The notes under the pieces: generated by a model
The model's database searches: none
Told to the model about the DNA's origin: nothing
Seen by the model: only the letters and a program-made list of their open reading frames with translations
Translations under genes and position numbers: made by a program
In this document: piece by piece, positions 44,251 through 53,174 of the stretch
Position numbering within the stretch: the first letter of the stretch is position 1
Layout: the number at the start of each line of letters is the position of its first letter
DNA from: Shouchella lonarensis
Lineage (GTDB): Bacteria; Bacillota; Bacilli; Bacillales; Bacillaceae_D
Assembly (NCBI RefSeq): GCF_900096965.1
Contig: NZ_FMYM01000010.1
Coordinates: 60,324-124,323 of the forward strand
DNA: 64,000 bases
Direction: 5' to 3'

Positions 44251-45077
44251 ACATCGCTTTTTCCCCTTGTCCAAACGATACCTTCATTTTTTATGCATGG
44301 GTACATGGAAAAATCACTGGTGTTTGCCCACCCGAAGTGACATATGCCGACATTGAACAGACGAATGATTGGGCCGTCAATCAAATGGGTCCCGACATCT
44401 TAAAAATTTCCTATGCCACATTGCCATCGGTGTTAGAACATTATCAACTCATTCCTTGCGGTGGTGCACTAGGACGCGGCTGCGGCCCCCTCATCTTAAC
44501 AAAGTCGAAGCAATCAGCCGCGTCGCTCAAGCAGCAAACCATTGCCGTGCCAAGTGAACGTTCTACTGCCTACTTATTGTTTCGGCTTTGGGCAAAAAAA
44601 CATCTCGGCCATGAGTTAGGACGTATTGTCGTCATGCCGTTTACAGACATTATGCCCGCCATCGAGGCTGGCATTGTGGATGCTGGGCTCGTCATCCACG
44701 AAGCGCGCTTTATTTATCACACGTACGGCCTACATTTATTACAAGACCTTGGCTTGTGGTGGGAAGAAGAAACCGGGCAACCGATCCCGCTTGGCGCCAT
44801 TATTGCGAAACGTCACCTTGACCGCGATCTTATCATTCGTACAATCACTGAATCTGTTCGTTATGCATGGGCCCAACCGCAAGAGACAATGCCATATGTC
44901 CTCAAACACGCCGAAACACTGACGAGTGATGTGGCAAGTGCGCACATCGAGTTGTATGTCAATCACTTTACCGAGCAGCTTGGCGAAGATGGATACGAAG
45001 CAATTGAAACATTGCTCGGACGTGCTGCTGCGGCCGGGCTTGTGCCCGCCTTCAATCCCGCTCAACTACGGTCATAA
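44247..45077 (+). CDS. mqnD: 1,4-dihydroxy-6-naphthoate synthase MqnD
   Basis: 276 residues with a periplasmic-binding-like fold. Converts cyclic de-hypoxanthinyl futalosine to dihydroxynaphthoate. N-terminal IAFSPCPNDTFIFYAWVHGK is the family signature; GGALGRGCGPLIL near 71, GLVIHEARFIY near 149 with the conserved His. Overlaps mqnB (ATGA). mqnA, mqnC and later genes are not in the window. Confidence 0.93.
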   Translation: MNIAFSPCPNDTFIFYAWVHGKITGVCPPEVTYADIEQTNDWAVNQMGPDILKISYATLPSVLEHYQLIPCGGALGRGCGPLILTKSKQSAASLKQQTIAVPSERSTAYLLFRLWAKKHLGHELGRIVVMPFTDIMPAIEAGIVDAGLVIHEARFIYHTYGLHLLQDLGLWWEEETGQPIPLGAIIAKRHLDRDLIIRTITESVRYAWAQPQETMPYVLKHAETLTSDVASAHIELYVNHFTEQLGEDGYEAIETLLGRAAAAGLVPAFNPAQLRS

Positions 45078-45085
45078 CAAACACA

Positions 45086-45109
45086 CCCGCTCACATCATT
45101 GTGAGCGGG
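45086..45109. terminator. Stem-loop between mqnD and the MerR gene
   Basis: CCCGCTCACA pairs perfectly with TGTGAGCGGG around TCAT. The minus-strand side is followed by TGTGTTTGTT, so it best serves the MerR gene. Confidence 0.65.
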
Positions 45110-45124
45110 CAAGTGGCGCAAGTA

Positions 45125-45880
45125 TTATTGCTTCGTATAAGCGATAATTGCATCACGTAACAATACCGCACCATTTGGTACCATGTCATTATAATACGCA
45201 GCAAACCGTTCATCAGCGACATACATCTCAGCTAACCCGGCATGCGCCTCTTTCGTGTAGTCTTTCCACGTATACATGAGCCACGCGCGATGTGCTTCGG
45301 CAAGTGCCAACTTCGCACGCTCGTCATCTGAAGTCTCACTTACTTTTTTCAACAACTCCTGCACCCGCACCGCTTCGGCTTGCATTCCTTCATAGTCCGC
45401 CCGTGACATCTGCAACATTTTCTCATTGGCAGCATCTACGACGTCATCACCATACTTATCACGCACTTCCTTAGCATACGTTTCTTCATTGACAGCCACA
45501 AGCTTTTCTTTAAACGCTGTAAATTTTTGCTCATCTTGCATTGTTTCTCCTCCTTCCTTACTTTTTATCGTTTGCTCAACCGTTTCAATTAAGCGATTCA
45601 AGCGATCGCGCTCTTGCCGCAAGTTTTTCTCATGCGCACAAAGTGCGGCGACTTCATCAAACTGTGGATCGGTTAAAATGGCACGAATCGTCTCTAAGCT
45701 CACATCAAGCTCACGATAAAACAAAATGTGTTGCAGCAAATCAACTTGTTTTTGCTCATAAAAGCGATAGCCAGCGTCATTGATATAAGCTGGTGGTAGT
45801 AACCCAATTTCATCGTAATATCGCAACGTCCGCGTACTCACCCCTGCTAATTGCGCCAGCTGTTTAATTGAATAAGCCAT
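45125..45880 (-). CDS. MerR-family regulator with TipAS ligand domain
   Basis: 251 residues. N-terminal MerR helix-turn-helix: YSIKQLAQLAGVSTRTLRYY, DEIGLLPP, then a dimerisation coiled coil about 75-110. The C-terminal half (FTAFKEKLVAVNEETYAKEV... WKDYTKEAHAGLAEMYVADE) is a TipAS domain, which in Streptomyces TipA binds thiopeptide antibiotics. RBS GGGAGGTG. Its promoter contains a 15-base inverted repeat in the spacer, as expected for a MerR site, so it should autoregulate; the type III PKS gene starts 165 bases away in the other direction and may share control. Confidence 0.88.
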   Translation of the reverse strand: MAYSIKQLAQLAGVSTRTLRYYDEIGLLPPAYINDAGYRFYEQKQVDLLQHILFYRELDVSLETIRAILTDPQFDEVAALCAHEKNLRQERDRLNRLIETVEQTIKSKEGGETMQDEQKFTAFKEKLVAVNEETYAKEVRDKYGDDVVDAANEKMLQMSRADYEGMQAEAVRVQELLKKVSETSDDERAKLALAEAHRAWLMYTWKDYTKEAHAGLAEMYVADERFAAYYNDMVPNGAVLLRDAIIAYTKQ

Positions 45881-45903
45881 TTTTCACCTCCCACTACTGT
45901 TAT

Positions 45904-45932
45904 CCTATACTTTGACGTAACGTCAAGGTCAA
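45904..45932 (-). promoter_or_regulatory. MerR-type promoter with operator in the spacer
   Basis: Minus strand TTGACC (complement 45927-45932), 17 bases, TATAGG (45904-45909), or 19 bases to TAGGAT. The spacer holds a 7-bp inverted repeat TTGACGT-A-ACGTCAA (45912-45926). Confidence 0.65.
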
Positions 45933-46044
45933 TACTTTTTTAAATTTATTTTTTAAGATGTTGACCTTTTCTATGATGACGCATACGACCGGTGATGAAC
46001 GGACAAGCTATTTCCGACTACAGAAAGAACCCGAGGTGATGCAC

Positions 46045-47139
46045 ATGTCTCATGTCTTATCCGTCAGTACATACGATCCGCCTTATGTTTTCGAGCAATC
46101 CGATACAGCGGCATTAGCAAAACAATTATTTGCTGATCACTTTCCCGATATTGATCGCCTTTTAAATGTGTTTGCGAATGGTGAAATTAAACAACGACAT
46201 TTTTCTGTTCCCTTCACATGGTTTAAAGAGGATCATTCCCTGCAAGAGCGCAACGATTTATATATTAAACAAGCAACGGCGTATGGGCGTGAAGTCGTGA
46301 CCCGCTGCCTTTCTCATCCTGCCCACTTAAACCGAACGATTGAACCACGTGAAATTGATGCGATGATTTGTGTTTCTAGTACGGGCATGTCTACGCCGTC
46401 ACTCGACGCCCGCATCATGAATCAATTACCCTTCTCACCACATACAAAACGGATCCCTTTGTGGGGACTCGGCTGTGCCGGTGGGGCGAGCGGACTAAGT
46501 CGGGCCTACGAATATACAACGGCGTTTCCAAAGTCAGCTGTGTTGCTTGTTTGTATAGAATTATGCGGATTAACCTTTCAAAAACAAGACCCGTCCAAAA
46601 GCAACTTAATTGGCACATCTTTATTTGCCGATGGCGTTGCCTGTGCCCTTATTTGCGGCAAGGAATCGCCCTTAAAAAACGCGGCCACGGAAACCACTTT
46701 ACCAACCATCCAGGCAACCCAGTCAACACTCATGCCTGACTCTGAAGAGGTAATGGGCTGGGATGTGAAAGACAGTGGACTACACGTTGTCTTTGCTAGA
46801 AGCATTCCTCATATTGTAGAGAGTTGGCTCAAAGATAATGTGGAAAACTTTTTAGCTGCCTCTGAAAAGACGGTCGATGATGTGGATCATTTCATCGCTC
46901 ATCCTGGTGGCAAGAAAGTCATTACTGCGTACGAAAAAGCACTTGGTTTTTCAAGTGAGATGACCGCCACTGCCCGCCACGTTTTGCAGCATTATGGAAA
47001 CATGTCGTCACCAACCGTGTTATACGTCTTAAAACGTTGCTTAGAGATGCCGCACCAAGTTGGCGAGTCAGGGCTTGTCGCCGCACTCGGGCCAGGGTTT
47101 TGTTCGGAATTATTATTACTGGAATGGATGGGGGATTAA
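46045..47139 (+). CDS. bpsA: Type III polyketide synthase (alkylpyrone synthase, BpsA/BcsA-like)
   Basis: 364 residues, chalcone-synthase fold. Catalytic triad: Cys144 in LWGLGCAGGASGL, His in FIAHPGGKK near 293, Asn in YGNMSSPTVLYVL near 327. In B. subtilis BpsA makes long-chain alkylpyrones from fatty acyl-CoA and malonyl-CoA. The start MSHVLSVSTYDPPY matches the family; GAGGTG lies six bases upstream. The longer frame to 45958 runs into the MerR promoter region. Paired with a methyltransferase gene as in bpsA-bpsB. Confidence 0.92.
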   Translation: MSHVLSVSTYDPPYVFEQSDTAALAKQLFADHFPDIDRLLNVFANGEIKQRHFSVPFTWFKEDHSLQERNDLYIKQATAYGREVVTRCLSHPAHLNRTIEPREIDAMICVSSTGMSTPSLDARIMNQLPFSPHTKRIPLWGLGCAGGASGLSRAYEYTTAFPKSAVLLVCIELCGLTFQKQDPSKSNLIGTSLFADGVACALICGKESPLKNAATETTLPTIQATQSTLMPDSEEVMGWDVKDSGLHVVFARSIPHIVESWLKDNVENFLAASEKTVDDVDHFIAHPGGKKVITAYEKALGFSSEMTATARHVLQHYGNMSSPTVLYVLKRCLEMPHQVGESGLVAALGPGFCSELLLLEWMGD

Positions 47140-47696
47140 TGATGACCATTGCCTACATGATTATTGGACTTCTCATCGCACAACGCCTCGTAGAAGTGCT
47201 CGTTGCCAAACGAAATGAACGATGGCTAAAAGCACATGGCGGTATTGAAATTGGTGCGCGCCACTACCCATTCATCGTTGGTTTGCACGCCCTCTTTTTT
47301 GTAAGCTTAATAGCTGAAGTACGCTTTACGGACGTATCTTGGCAGGCATGGACGTTCATCCCCCTCGTCATTCTCGTCGGTGCACAAGTGATTCGTATTT
47401 GGGCGCTTTCGTCTCTCGGGAAATTTTGGAACACAAAAATTATTGTCCTTCCCGGGGCAAAGGCGGTCACAAAAGGACCTTATCGTTTCATTCGTCATCC
47501 AAACTATGTCGTTGTCATATTAGAAATTGCTTGTATTCCGTTGTTATTTCAAGCTTACATGACCGCAATCACCTTTTCTCTTGCAAATGGGGTGATCCTT
47601 TACATTCGCATTCGGAGTGAGGAACAAGCGTTACTTACTGAATCAGCTAATTACGCAACAAAATTCCAAGGGAAAAAAAGATTTTGGTTTTTTTAA
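47139..47696 (+). CDS. bpsB: Isoprenylcysteine methyltransferase-family protein (BpsB/YpbQ-like)
   Basis: 185 residues with about four membrane segments. ICMT-family C-terminal motif: GPYRFIRHPNYVVVILEIAC near 113, followed by RIRSEEQALL. In B. subtilis BpsB methylates the alkylpyrones made by BpsA. Starts one base inside the bpsA stop (TAATG); a second ATG follows immediately (47142) and may be used. Members act in the membrane on lipid-like substrates. Confidence 0.88.
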   Translation: MMTIAYMIIGLLIAQRLVEVLVAKRNERWLKAHGGIEIGARHYPFIVGLHALFFVSLIAEVRFTDVSWQAWTFIPLVILVGAQVIRIWALSSLGKFWNTKIIVLPGAKAVTKGPYRFIRHPNYVVVILEIACIPLLFQAYMTAITFSLANGVILYIRIRSEEQALLTESANYATKFQGKKRFWFF

Positions 47697-47705
47697 TAAA
47701 AAGGG

Positions 47706-47735
47706 TTGCTTATATCTGAAAGCATCGTGTACAAT
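47706..47735 (+). promoter_or_regulatory. Promoter of the bmr-like leader/exporter operon
   Basis: TTGCTT (47706-47711), 18 bases, TACAAT (47730-47735). Start expected near 47742, about 34 nt before the leader peptide ATG. Confidence 0.6.
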
Positions 47736-47766
47736 GTAAAAAAGCTTGACATTTTATAAACAGGAG

Positions 47767-47833
47767 GTGAGACCGATGCAAAAAAACAACATTCAAACAA
47801 CTACTTCACAATCACATAGACGAGCGGTCTCAC
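47767..47833 (+). promoter_or_regulatory. Stem covering the leader-peptide ribosome binding site
   Basis: GTGAGACCG (47767-47775), part of the Shine-Dalgarno region, is the exact complement of CGGTCTCAC (47825-47833) within the leader peptide. The fold would hide the leader start until a ribosome opens it. Confidence 0.55.
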
Positions 47834-47856
47834 TGCAAATTATTTGTGTTCTATAA
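47776..47856 (+). CDS. Leader peptide of a BmrCD-type exporter operon (26 aa)
   Basis: 26 codons with a very strong RBS (CAGGAGGTG seven bases upstream). The peptide starts MQKNNIQTTTSQSHRRAV and ends in QIICVL. It lies between the promoter and an intrinsic terminator ahead of two ABC half-transporter genes. This is the layout of B. subtilis bmrB, whose translation governs ribosome-mediated attenuation of bmrCD in response to translation-targeting antibiotics. The sequence need not resemble BmrB; the case rests on position, RBS and the folds. Confidence 0.7.
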   Translation: MQKNNIQTTTSQSHRRAVSLQIICVL

Positions 47857-47913
47857 CAACTTTGCACAACAGGCCGCATGTTACTTGCGCCGCACATACA
47901 TAACCGTTTATTC

Positions 47914-47945
47914 AGACGTTGTGGCTCCGTCGCAACGTCTTTTTT
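47914..47945 (+). terminator. Attenuator terminator before bmrC
   Basis: AGACGTTG (47914-47921) pairs with CAACGTCT (47933-47940), then five T (47941-47945). CACAAC at 47865-47870 can pair with GTTGTG (47919-47924) in the 5' arm and act as an antiterminator. Confidence 0.75.
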
Positions 47946-48011
47946 GTGTTTGTATGTAAGAAAACAAAGAGAAAAATGAACAAAAACCCTTACAGAGAGA
48001 AGTGAAAACAA

Positions 48012-49742
48012 TTGTTAAGAGTATTAAAACAACTATCTTGGTTTTTCAAAGAACATAAGAAACGCTATATACTGGCGATATCGATTTTGATTTTTGCTGG
48101 CTTTATAGTGCTTATCCCGCCCCAACTGACTGGCTATGCGATTGATCAGTTCCAACAAGGGGCATTAACAGGTACACGAGCAACATTACTTGCCGTTTCC
48201 CTACTCATACTTTCACTCACTATTTATGGACTTGACTTCGCCTGGGCGCATCGTATGTTTGGGGGCAGCCTTTTACTCGGACGAACACTGCGTTCCCGCC
48301 TGATGCGTCACTTATTTCGGCTAGACATCCCCTTTTTTGAACAACAAAAAACGGGTGATTTGCTTGCGCGTGGCACAAATGATATGAAAGCGATCTCGAT
48401 GACAGCAGGGTTTGGGATTTTTACCCTTGTCGATTCAACTGTTTGGATGCTAACTCTTTTAATTGCGATGGCATGGCTCATTGATTGGAAACTGACGTTA
48501 GCAGCTGTTTTGCCACTCCCAATTGTGGCCATCTCGGTAGCCTACCTCGGAAAACTCATTCACGTCCGATTCACAAAAGCACAAGGTGCTTTTGGCGACT
48601 TAAATAACCGCGTACTAGAGTCTGTTTCTGGCATGAGAGTGATTCGCGCTTTCCGGGGTGAACGACGAGACGAAACCCAGTTTAAAGCTGACAGCACCGA
48701 CGTGTACAATTATTACTTACAAGTAGCTCGCATTGAATCTTTTTTCGCACCGGTTGTCAGTTTTGCTGTTGGTTTAAGTTACGTTATTTCTCTTGGATAT
48801 GGTGCTTACCTCGTTTTTCATCAGCAACTCACGCTCGGTCAAATTGTCACGTTTAATTTATATTTGGGGATGTTAATTTGGCCAATGTTCGCACTTGGAG
48901 AGCTCATTAACGTCATGCAACAAGGTGGCGCTTCTTACAATCGGGTTCGGGAAACGCTGGCCGCAAAAAAAGCCGTTCACACGCCAGAAAATGCCTTATC
49001 ACTTGGCGGACACGCACCGATTGTTTTTGACAATGTTTCTTTCTCCTACCCTGAAACAAAAGAATACCAACTAAAACACCTTTCTTTCACCATTCACCAA
49101 GGCGAAACGATTGGGATTGTTGGTAAAACAGGGAGTGGGAAATCTACACTCATTAAACAATTGCTAAAATTTTATCCGTATGGAGAAGGAACAATGACCA
49201 TTGCTGGTACGCCTTTATCCGATGTCCATCAGCAAGATATTCGCGCCCTTATTGGCTATGTCCCACAAGATCACGTGCTATTTTCGCAAACAGTTCGGGA
49301 AAATATCTTATTTGCGGCTAAAGAGGCCAATGAGTCTGATCTACAACGGGCCATCGAAACGTCATCTTTCAAACAAGACCTGGCATTTTTACCGAAAGGA
49401 TTGGACACGAAGGTTGGTGAAAATGGTGTGTCCCTCTCCGGTGGACAAAAGCAACGCATTTCCATTGCTCGGGCACTCATTAATGACCCCGACATTCTCA
49501 TTCTCGATGACTCGTTGTCCGCTGTCGACGCCAAAACGGAAGCGGCCATTACACGCAGTATCCAACAAGAACGGGCCGGAAAAACAACCATCATTACGAC
49601 ACACCGAATTTCTGCCATTACCCATGCCGATCACATTATTGTGCTTGATAACGGACAAATGATCGCTCACGGCACACACGAAGCACTTATGGCTGAAAAT
49701 GGCTGGTATGCTGAACAAGCGCGCCACCAAGCAGTCGAGTAA
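48012..49742 (+). CDS. bmrC: Heterodimeric multidrug ABC exporter subunit, BmrC-like
   Basis: 576 residues: six-helix ABC exporter domain about 1-310, nucleotide-binding domain with Walker A GIVGKTGSGKST, signature LSGGQKQR and Walker B ILILDDSLSAVD. The residue after the Walker B Asp is Asp, not the catalytic Glu, as in the BmrC partner of asymmetric exporters; the other subunit has the normal Glu. Lengths and order match B. subtilis BmrC/BmrD (585 and 673 aa). Start TTG 48012 after GAGAGAAGTG; a weak RBS. Confidence 0.92.
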   Translation: MLRVLKQLSWFFKEHKKRYILAISILIFAGFIVLIPPQLTGYAIDQFQQGALTGTRATLLAVSLLILSLTIYGLDFAWAHRMFGGSLLLGRTLRSRLMRHLFRLDIPFFEQQKTGDLLARGTNDMKAISMTAGFGIFTLVDSTVWMLTLLIAMAWLIDWKLTLAAVLPLPIVAISVAYLGKLIHVRFTKAQGAFGDLNNRVLESVSGMRVIRAFRGERRDETQFKADSTDVYNYYLQVARIESFFAPVVSFAVGLSYVISLGYGAYLVFHQQLTLGQIVTFNLYLGMLIWPMFALGELINVMQQGGASYNRVRETLAAKKAVHTPENALSLGGHAPIVFDNVSFSYPETKEYQLKHLSFTIHQGETIGIVGKTGSGKSTLIKQLLKFYPYGEGTMTIAGTPLSDVHQQDIRALIGYVPQDHVLFSQTVRENILFAAKEANESDLQRAIETSSFKQDLAFLPKGLDTKVGENGVSLSGGQKQRISIARALINDPDILILDDSLSAVDAKTEAAITRSIQQERAGKTTIITTHRISAITHADHIIVLDNGQMIAHGTHEALMAENGWYAEQARHQAVE

Positions 49743-49768
49743 TCGACCGCGAAAGGAGGAAACCAAAA

Positions 49769-51766
49769 ATGAGTACAGAAAAACGATTATTATCCTACGC
49801 TTTAAAATGTAAAGGCACCATTATTTTTGCGCTAGTGATGCTTTCCATTGCCGTTGCCGCCGAGCTCACAGGACCATTCATAGCGAAGAAAATTATTGAT
49901 GACCATATATCCGGCATTGAACAACCATGGTACGAAACAGATAAAGGGGAACATGCTGTCGCTTACAACGGAACCTACTATACACGGGCAGCCTACCTCG
50001 ATCCAGCAGATCATACAAATAGTCCTGTCCAAATTATGCAAATTGGGACGCGGTTTTTCTTTACAGACCAGCCGTTACCAACAGAAGGTGAACGCTCGTT
50101 TGAAAATGGCACGCTACGGATTGAAAATGTAGATGGTCTACATGAATCACCTGCTATCCAATTATCAACCACTGATGTCGTCGCCTTTTATGAGCCAGAA
50201 ATCGGTCCAATTATGACCTTAATTCTATGGTTCCTTGGCATCATCGTTGTCGCTTCTTTTTTCAAATACGGGCAAAACTACTATTTACGTAAGGCAGCGA
50301 ACTTAATTATTTTACGGATGCGAAATGATGTTTTTGCGCACCTCTCACGTGTACCGGTCCGGTTTTTTGATCATCAACCGGCTGGAAAGATTGTTGCCCG
50401 AATTACAAACGATACCGAGGCAATTAGACAACTGTACACGACCGTGCTGGCAACCTTTTTCTCCAGTACCATTTATATTTTCGGCATTTACATCGCCCTG
50501 TTTCTCCTTGATGTCCGTCTAGCACTCATCACGCTTGCGCTGTTGCCAATCTTATTCATCTGGTTCAAACTGTACCGCAAATATGCGAGTAAATTCAATC
50601 GCGCCATTCGGGCCAAAAACGCCGACATTAATGCAAATATGAATGAATCCATTCATAACATGAATATTATTCAAGCGTTTAATCAAGAGCAGGCACGCAT
50701 GTCGGTGTTTGAAAAAGACAATCTCGCACACTATCATCTGCAAAAGAAATTACTGACATTAAACACGTTGACTGCCTTCAGTCTCTCGGATTTGTTAAAA
50801 AACATCGTTTTCGTTGCACTGATCTGGTATATAAGCGGCGGCACCGGGGGGCTGCTTACCCTCGGAGTGTTATACGCTTTTGTTGACTACATTAATCGTT
50901 TATTTGCGCCGGTCTCACAAATGGTCATGCAACTGACAACATTAGAAGAAGCGCGCGCCTCAGGCACACGCGTATTTGAATTAATGGATGAGACAGGTAC
51001 CGACGTTGATGATGAGACCATTTCACGTCCAAAAGGACTTGTGACTTTCGACGATGTCTCTTTCTCTTATGACGAAGAAGAGTATGTGTTAAAAAACTTA
51101 ACTTTCACTGTCCAACCTGGTGAGACAGTCGCTCTTGTCGGACATACTGGTAGCGGCAAAAGTTCCATTATGAACCTATTATTCCGTTTCTATGATCCCC
51201 AGTCAGGAACGATTAACATTGACAGCGTCAATACAAAAACGATTTCACCGCAAGCGCTGCGGGCCCATATGGGCATCGTTTTACAAGAGCCGTATTTATT
51301 TTCTGGCACGATTGCTTCCAACATTGCTTATGGAAAACCAGACGCAACGCGGGAAGAAATTGAAACAGCGCTTCGTCTCGTTGGTGGAGAGAATGTTTTT
51401 CCTAATATGAAAGACGAACTAGATAGTGTTGTCACCGAAAAAGGGAGTACACTCTCCAGCGGCCAACGGCAAATTATTAGCTTTGCCCGTGCCTTACTTG
51501 CCGATCCAGCAATTCTAGTGCTAGATGAAGCAACATCAAGCATTGACACGGAAACAGAACGTTTGATTCAAACCGGGATTACATCATTAAAGCACAACCG
51601 GACGACGTTTGTGATCGCCCATCGCCTATCTACTATTCAAGATGCCAATCAAATTATTGTCCTCGATAAAGGACAAATCATTGAACACGGCACGCATGAA
51701 TCGTTGCTACGTGCGGGCGGGACGTATGCCCATATGTATGAACTGCAACAAGGGCAAGCAGGCTAA
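49769..51766 (+). CDS. bmrD: Heterodimeric multidrug ABC exporter subunit, BmrD-like
   Basis: 665 residues. A long extracellular insert (about residues 45-145, acidic and polar) follows the first helix, the mark of BmrD. The ABC domain has Walker A LVGHTGSGKSS, Walker B ILVLDEATSSID with catalytic Glu, and an altered signature LSSGQRQ. With BmrC this gives one intact and one degenerate ATP site: the degenerate one uses BmrC's Walker B and BmrD's signature. RBS GAAAGGAGG, 26 bases after bmrC. Confidence 0.93.
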   Translation: MSTEKRLLSYALKCKGTIIFALVMLSIAVAAELTGPFIAKKIIDDHISGIEQPWYETDKGEHAVAYNGTYYTRAAYLDPADHTNSPVQIMQIGTRFFFTDQPLPTEGERSFENGTLRIENVDGLHESPAIQLSTTDVVAFYEPEIGPIMTLILWFLGIIVVASFFKYGQNYYLRKAANLIILRMRNDVFAHLSRVPVRFFDHQPAGKIVARITNDTEAIRQLYTTVLATFFSSTIYIFGIYIALFLLDVRLALITLALLPILFIWFKLYRKYASKFNRAIRAKNADINANMNESIHNMNIIQAFNQEQARMSVFEKDNLAHYHLQKKLLTLNTLTAFSLSDLLKNIVFVALIWYISGGTGGLLTLGVLYAFVDYINRLFAPVSQMVMQLTTLEEARASGTRVFELMDETGTDVDDETISRPKGLVTFDDVSFSYDEEEYVLKNLTFTVQPGETVALVGHTGSGKSSIMNLLFRFYDPQSGTINIDSVNTKTISPQALRAHMGIVLQEPYLFSGTIASNIAYGKPDATREEIETALRLVGGENVFPNMKDELDSVVTEKGSTLSSGQRQIISFARALLADPAILVLDEATSSIDTETERLIQTGITSLKHNRTTFVIAHRLSTIQDANQIIVLDKGQIIEHGTHESLLRAGGTYAHMYELQQGQAG

Positions 51767-51776
51767 CCAAAAATAA

Positions 51777-51817
51777 AAACCATGCGCGTCACCTAAACAA
51801 GGGAACGCGCATGGTTT
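51777..51817. terminator. Bidirectional terminator, bmrD / P450
   Basis: AAACCATGCGCGT (51777-51789) pairs with ACGCGCATGGTTT (51805-51817), followed by CATTTTG. Confidence 0.85.
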
Positions 51818-53016
51818 CATTTTGCTAGTACAACCGGCAGCTTGTGTAACCCACGGATGACCAAACTTTTCCGCCATGATAATGCCTCTTGGTCAACCGC
51901 CAGTTGCATATTTGGGAACCGCTCTAATAACATTGTCAGAGCGATCTCGCCTTCGAGTCGAGCAAGGGGCGCACCAAGACAGTAATGAATACCCGATCCA
52001 AATGCTAAGTGTGGACTTTTCTCCCGCGTCAAATCAAGTGTATCTGGTGTCGTTATCCTCTTCTCATCATGAGCTGCCGAAGCGAGCGAGGCAATGACCA
52101 TATCCCCTTTTTCAATTTGCTGCCCGATAAATGTAAACGATTCTTTTGCCCACCTCTCAGTGCTAAATTCAACCGGACCATTATAGCGTAACAGCTCTTC
52201 TAAGGCGGCTGGCACACGCGCCGGGTCTTGTTGTAACCTTTCCCATTCTTTCCGGTGCGTTAATAATGCATGTACACTATTACCGATTAAATTGACCGTC
52301 GTTTCATGTCCAGCAACAATGAGTAACATGATGACACCAATAAGTTCCTCTGTTGACAAGCGATCACCTTCTTCTTCTGCACGAATGAGTTCAGAAACCA
52401 TATCCTCGCGCGGATTGTCACGTCTATGTGTAATAAGCGCAACTAAATATTCACGAAACTCCTCCAACAACGCCATCATCTTTTGCTCACCTGATGTATC
52501 TTCTGCAAGATCAACAAGTGCATGTGACCACACTTGAAAGCGATCACGGTCAGCAGCAGGCACACCGAGCAATTCACAAATCACAATGATAGGTAATGGA
52601 AAAGCATACGCCTCAATTAAATCAACTTCCTGCTTACCTTCCATCTGATCAGCCAACTCCCTGGCAATCACTTCAATCCATGGGCGTAAGTTCGCAATCG
52701 CACGTGGGGTGAATGCTTTTTGCACGAGCATCCGTAAGCGCCGATGATCTGGAGGATCGACAAATAGCATACTATTTCCCATTAATACGGTCCCGTATTC
52801 ATCGGCATTATCAAAAACAGCATGCGCATTTTTGCTAAAACGCTCTTCTTTCAATACTTTCTCCACTGCCTCATACGTATACGCCATCCATACTTCGTCA
52901 CCATAAGGCAACTTTGTCTTCGCAAAACTTGTTTCTGCTCTTACCTCTTTATAGCGGGCATACGGACATTGATGAAAACGATCTGAAAACAATTCAATCA
53001 TCGTCTTATTGGCCAC
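51817..53016 (-). CDS. Cytochrome P450 (CYP107-like)
   Basis: 399 residues, soluble bacterial P450. I-helix AGHETT near 244, K-helix EELLRY (E-x-x-R) near 280, heme loop FGSGIHYCLGAPLAR with Cys346 as thiolate ligand. It resembles the CYP107 group of Bacillus (YjiB-like), which hydroxylate fatty acids or polyketides. Redox partners are not nearby. GTG start with AGAGGG upstream. Placed about 4.7 kb from the type III PKS, so a shared pathway is possible but unsupported. Confidence 0.92.
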   Translation of the reverse strand: MANKTMIELFSDRFHQCPYARYKEVRAETSFAKTKLPYGDEVWMAYTYEAVEKVLKEERFSKNAHAVFDNADEYGTVLMGNSMLFVDPPDHRRLRMLVQKAFTPRAIANLRPWIEVIARELADQMEGKQEVDLIEAYAFPLPIIVICELLGVPAADRDRFQVWSHALVDLAEDTSGEQKMMALLEEFREYLVALITHRRDNPREDMVSELIRAEEEGDRLSTEELIGVIMLLIVAGHETTVNLIGNSVHALLTHRKEWERLQQDPARVPAALEELLRYNGPVEFSTERWAKESFTFIGQQIEKGDMVIASLASAAHDEKRITTPDTLDLTREKSPHLAFGSGIHYCLGAPLARLEGEIALTMLLERFPNMQLAVDQEALSWRKSLVIRGLHKLPVVLAK

Positions 53017-53174
53017 GAAATCCCTCTTTTCAACTTCATATTATCTATCAAACGCTTATCATCCATATTCGAGAAAATGAGGAGAGATCCTTTTTTGTTC
53101 CGCATTTGTTTACGATATACTCTTTACACGGGGCAAGGTTTATCGTAAGCTATTGAAAGAGGGGGTGAGTCTAA

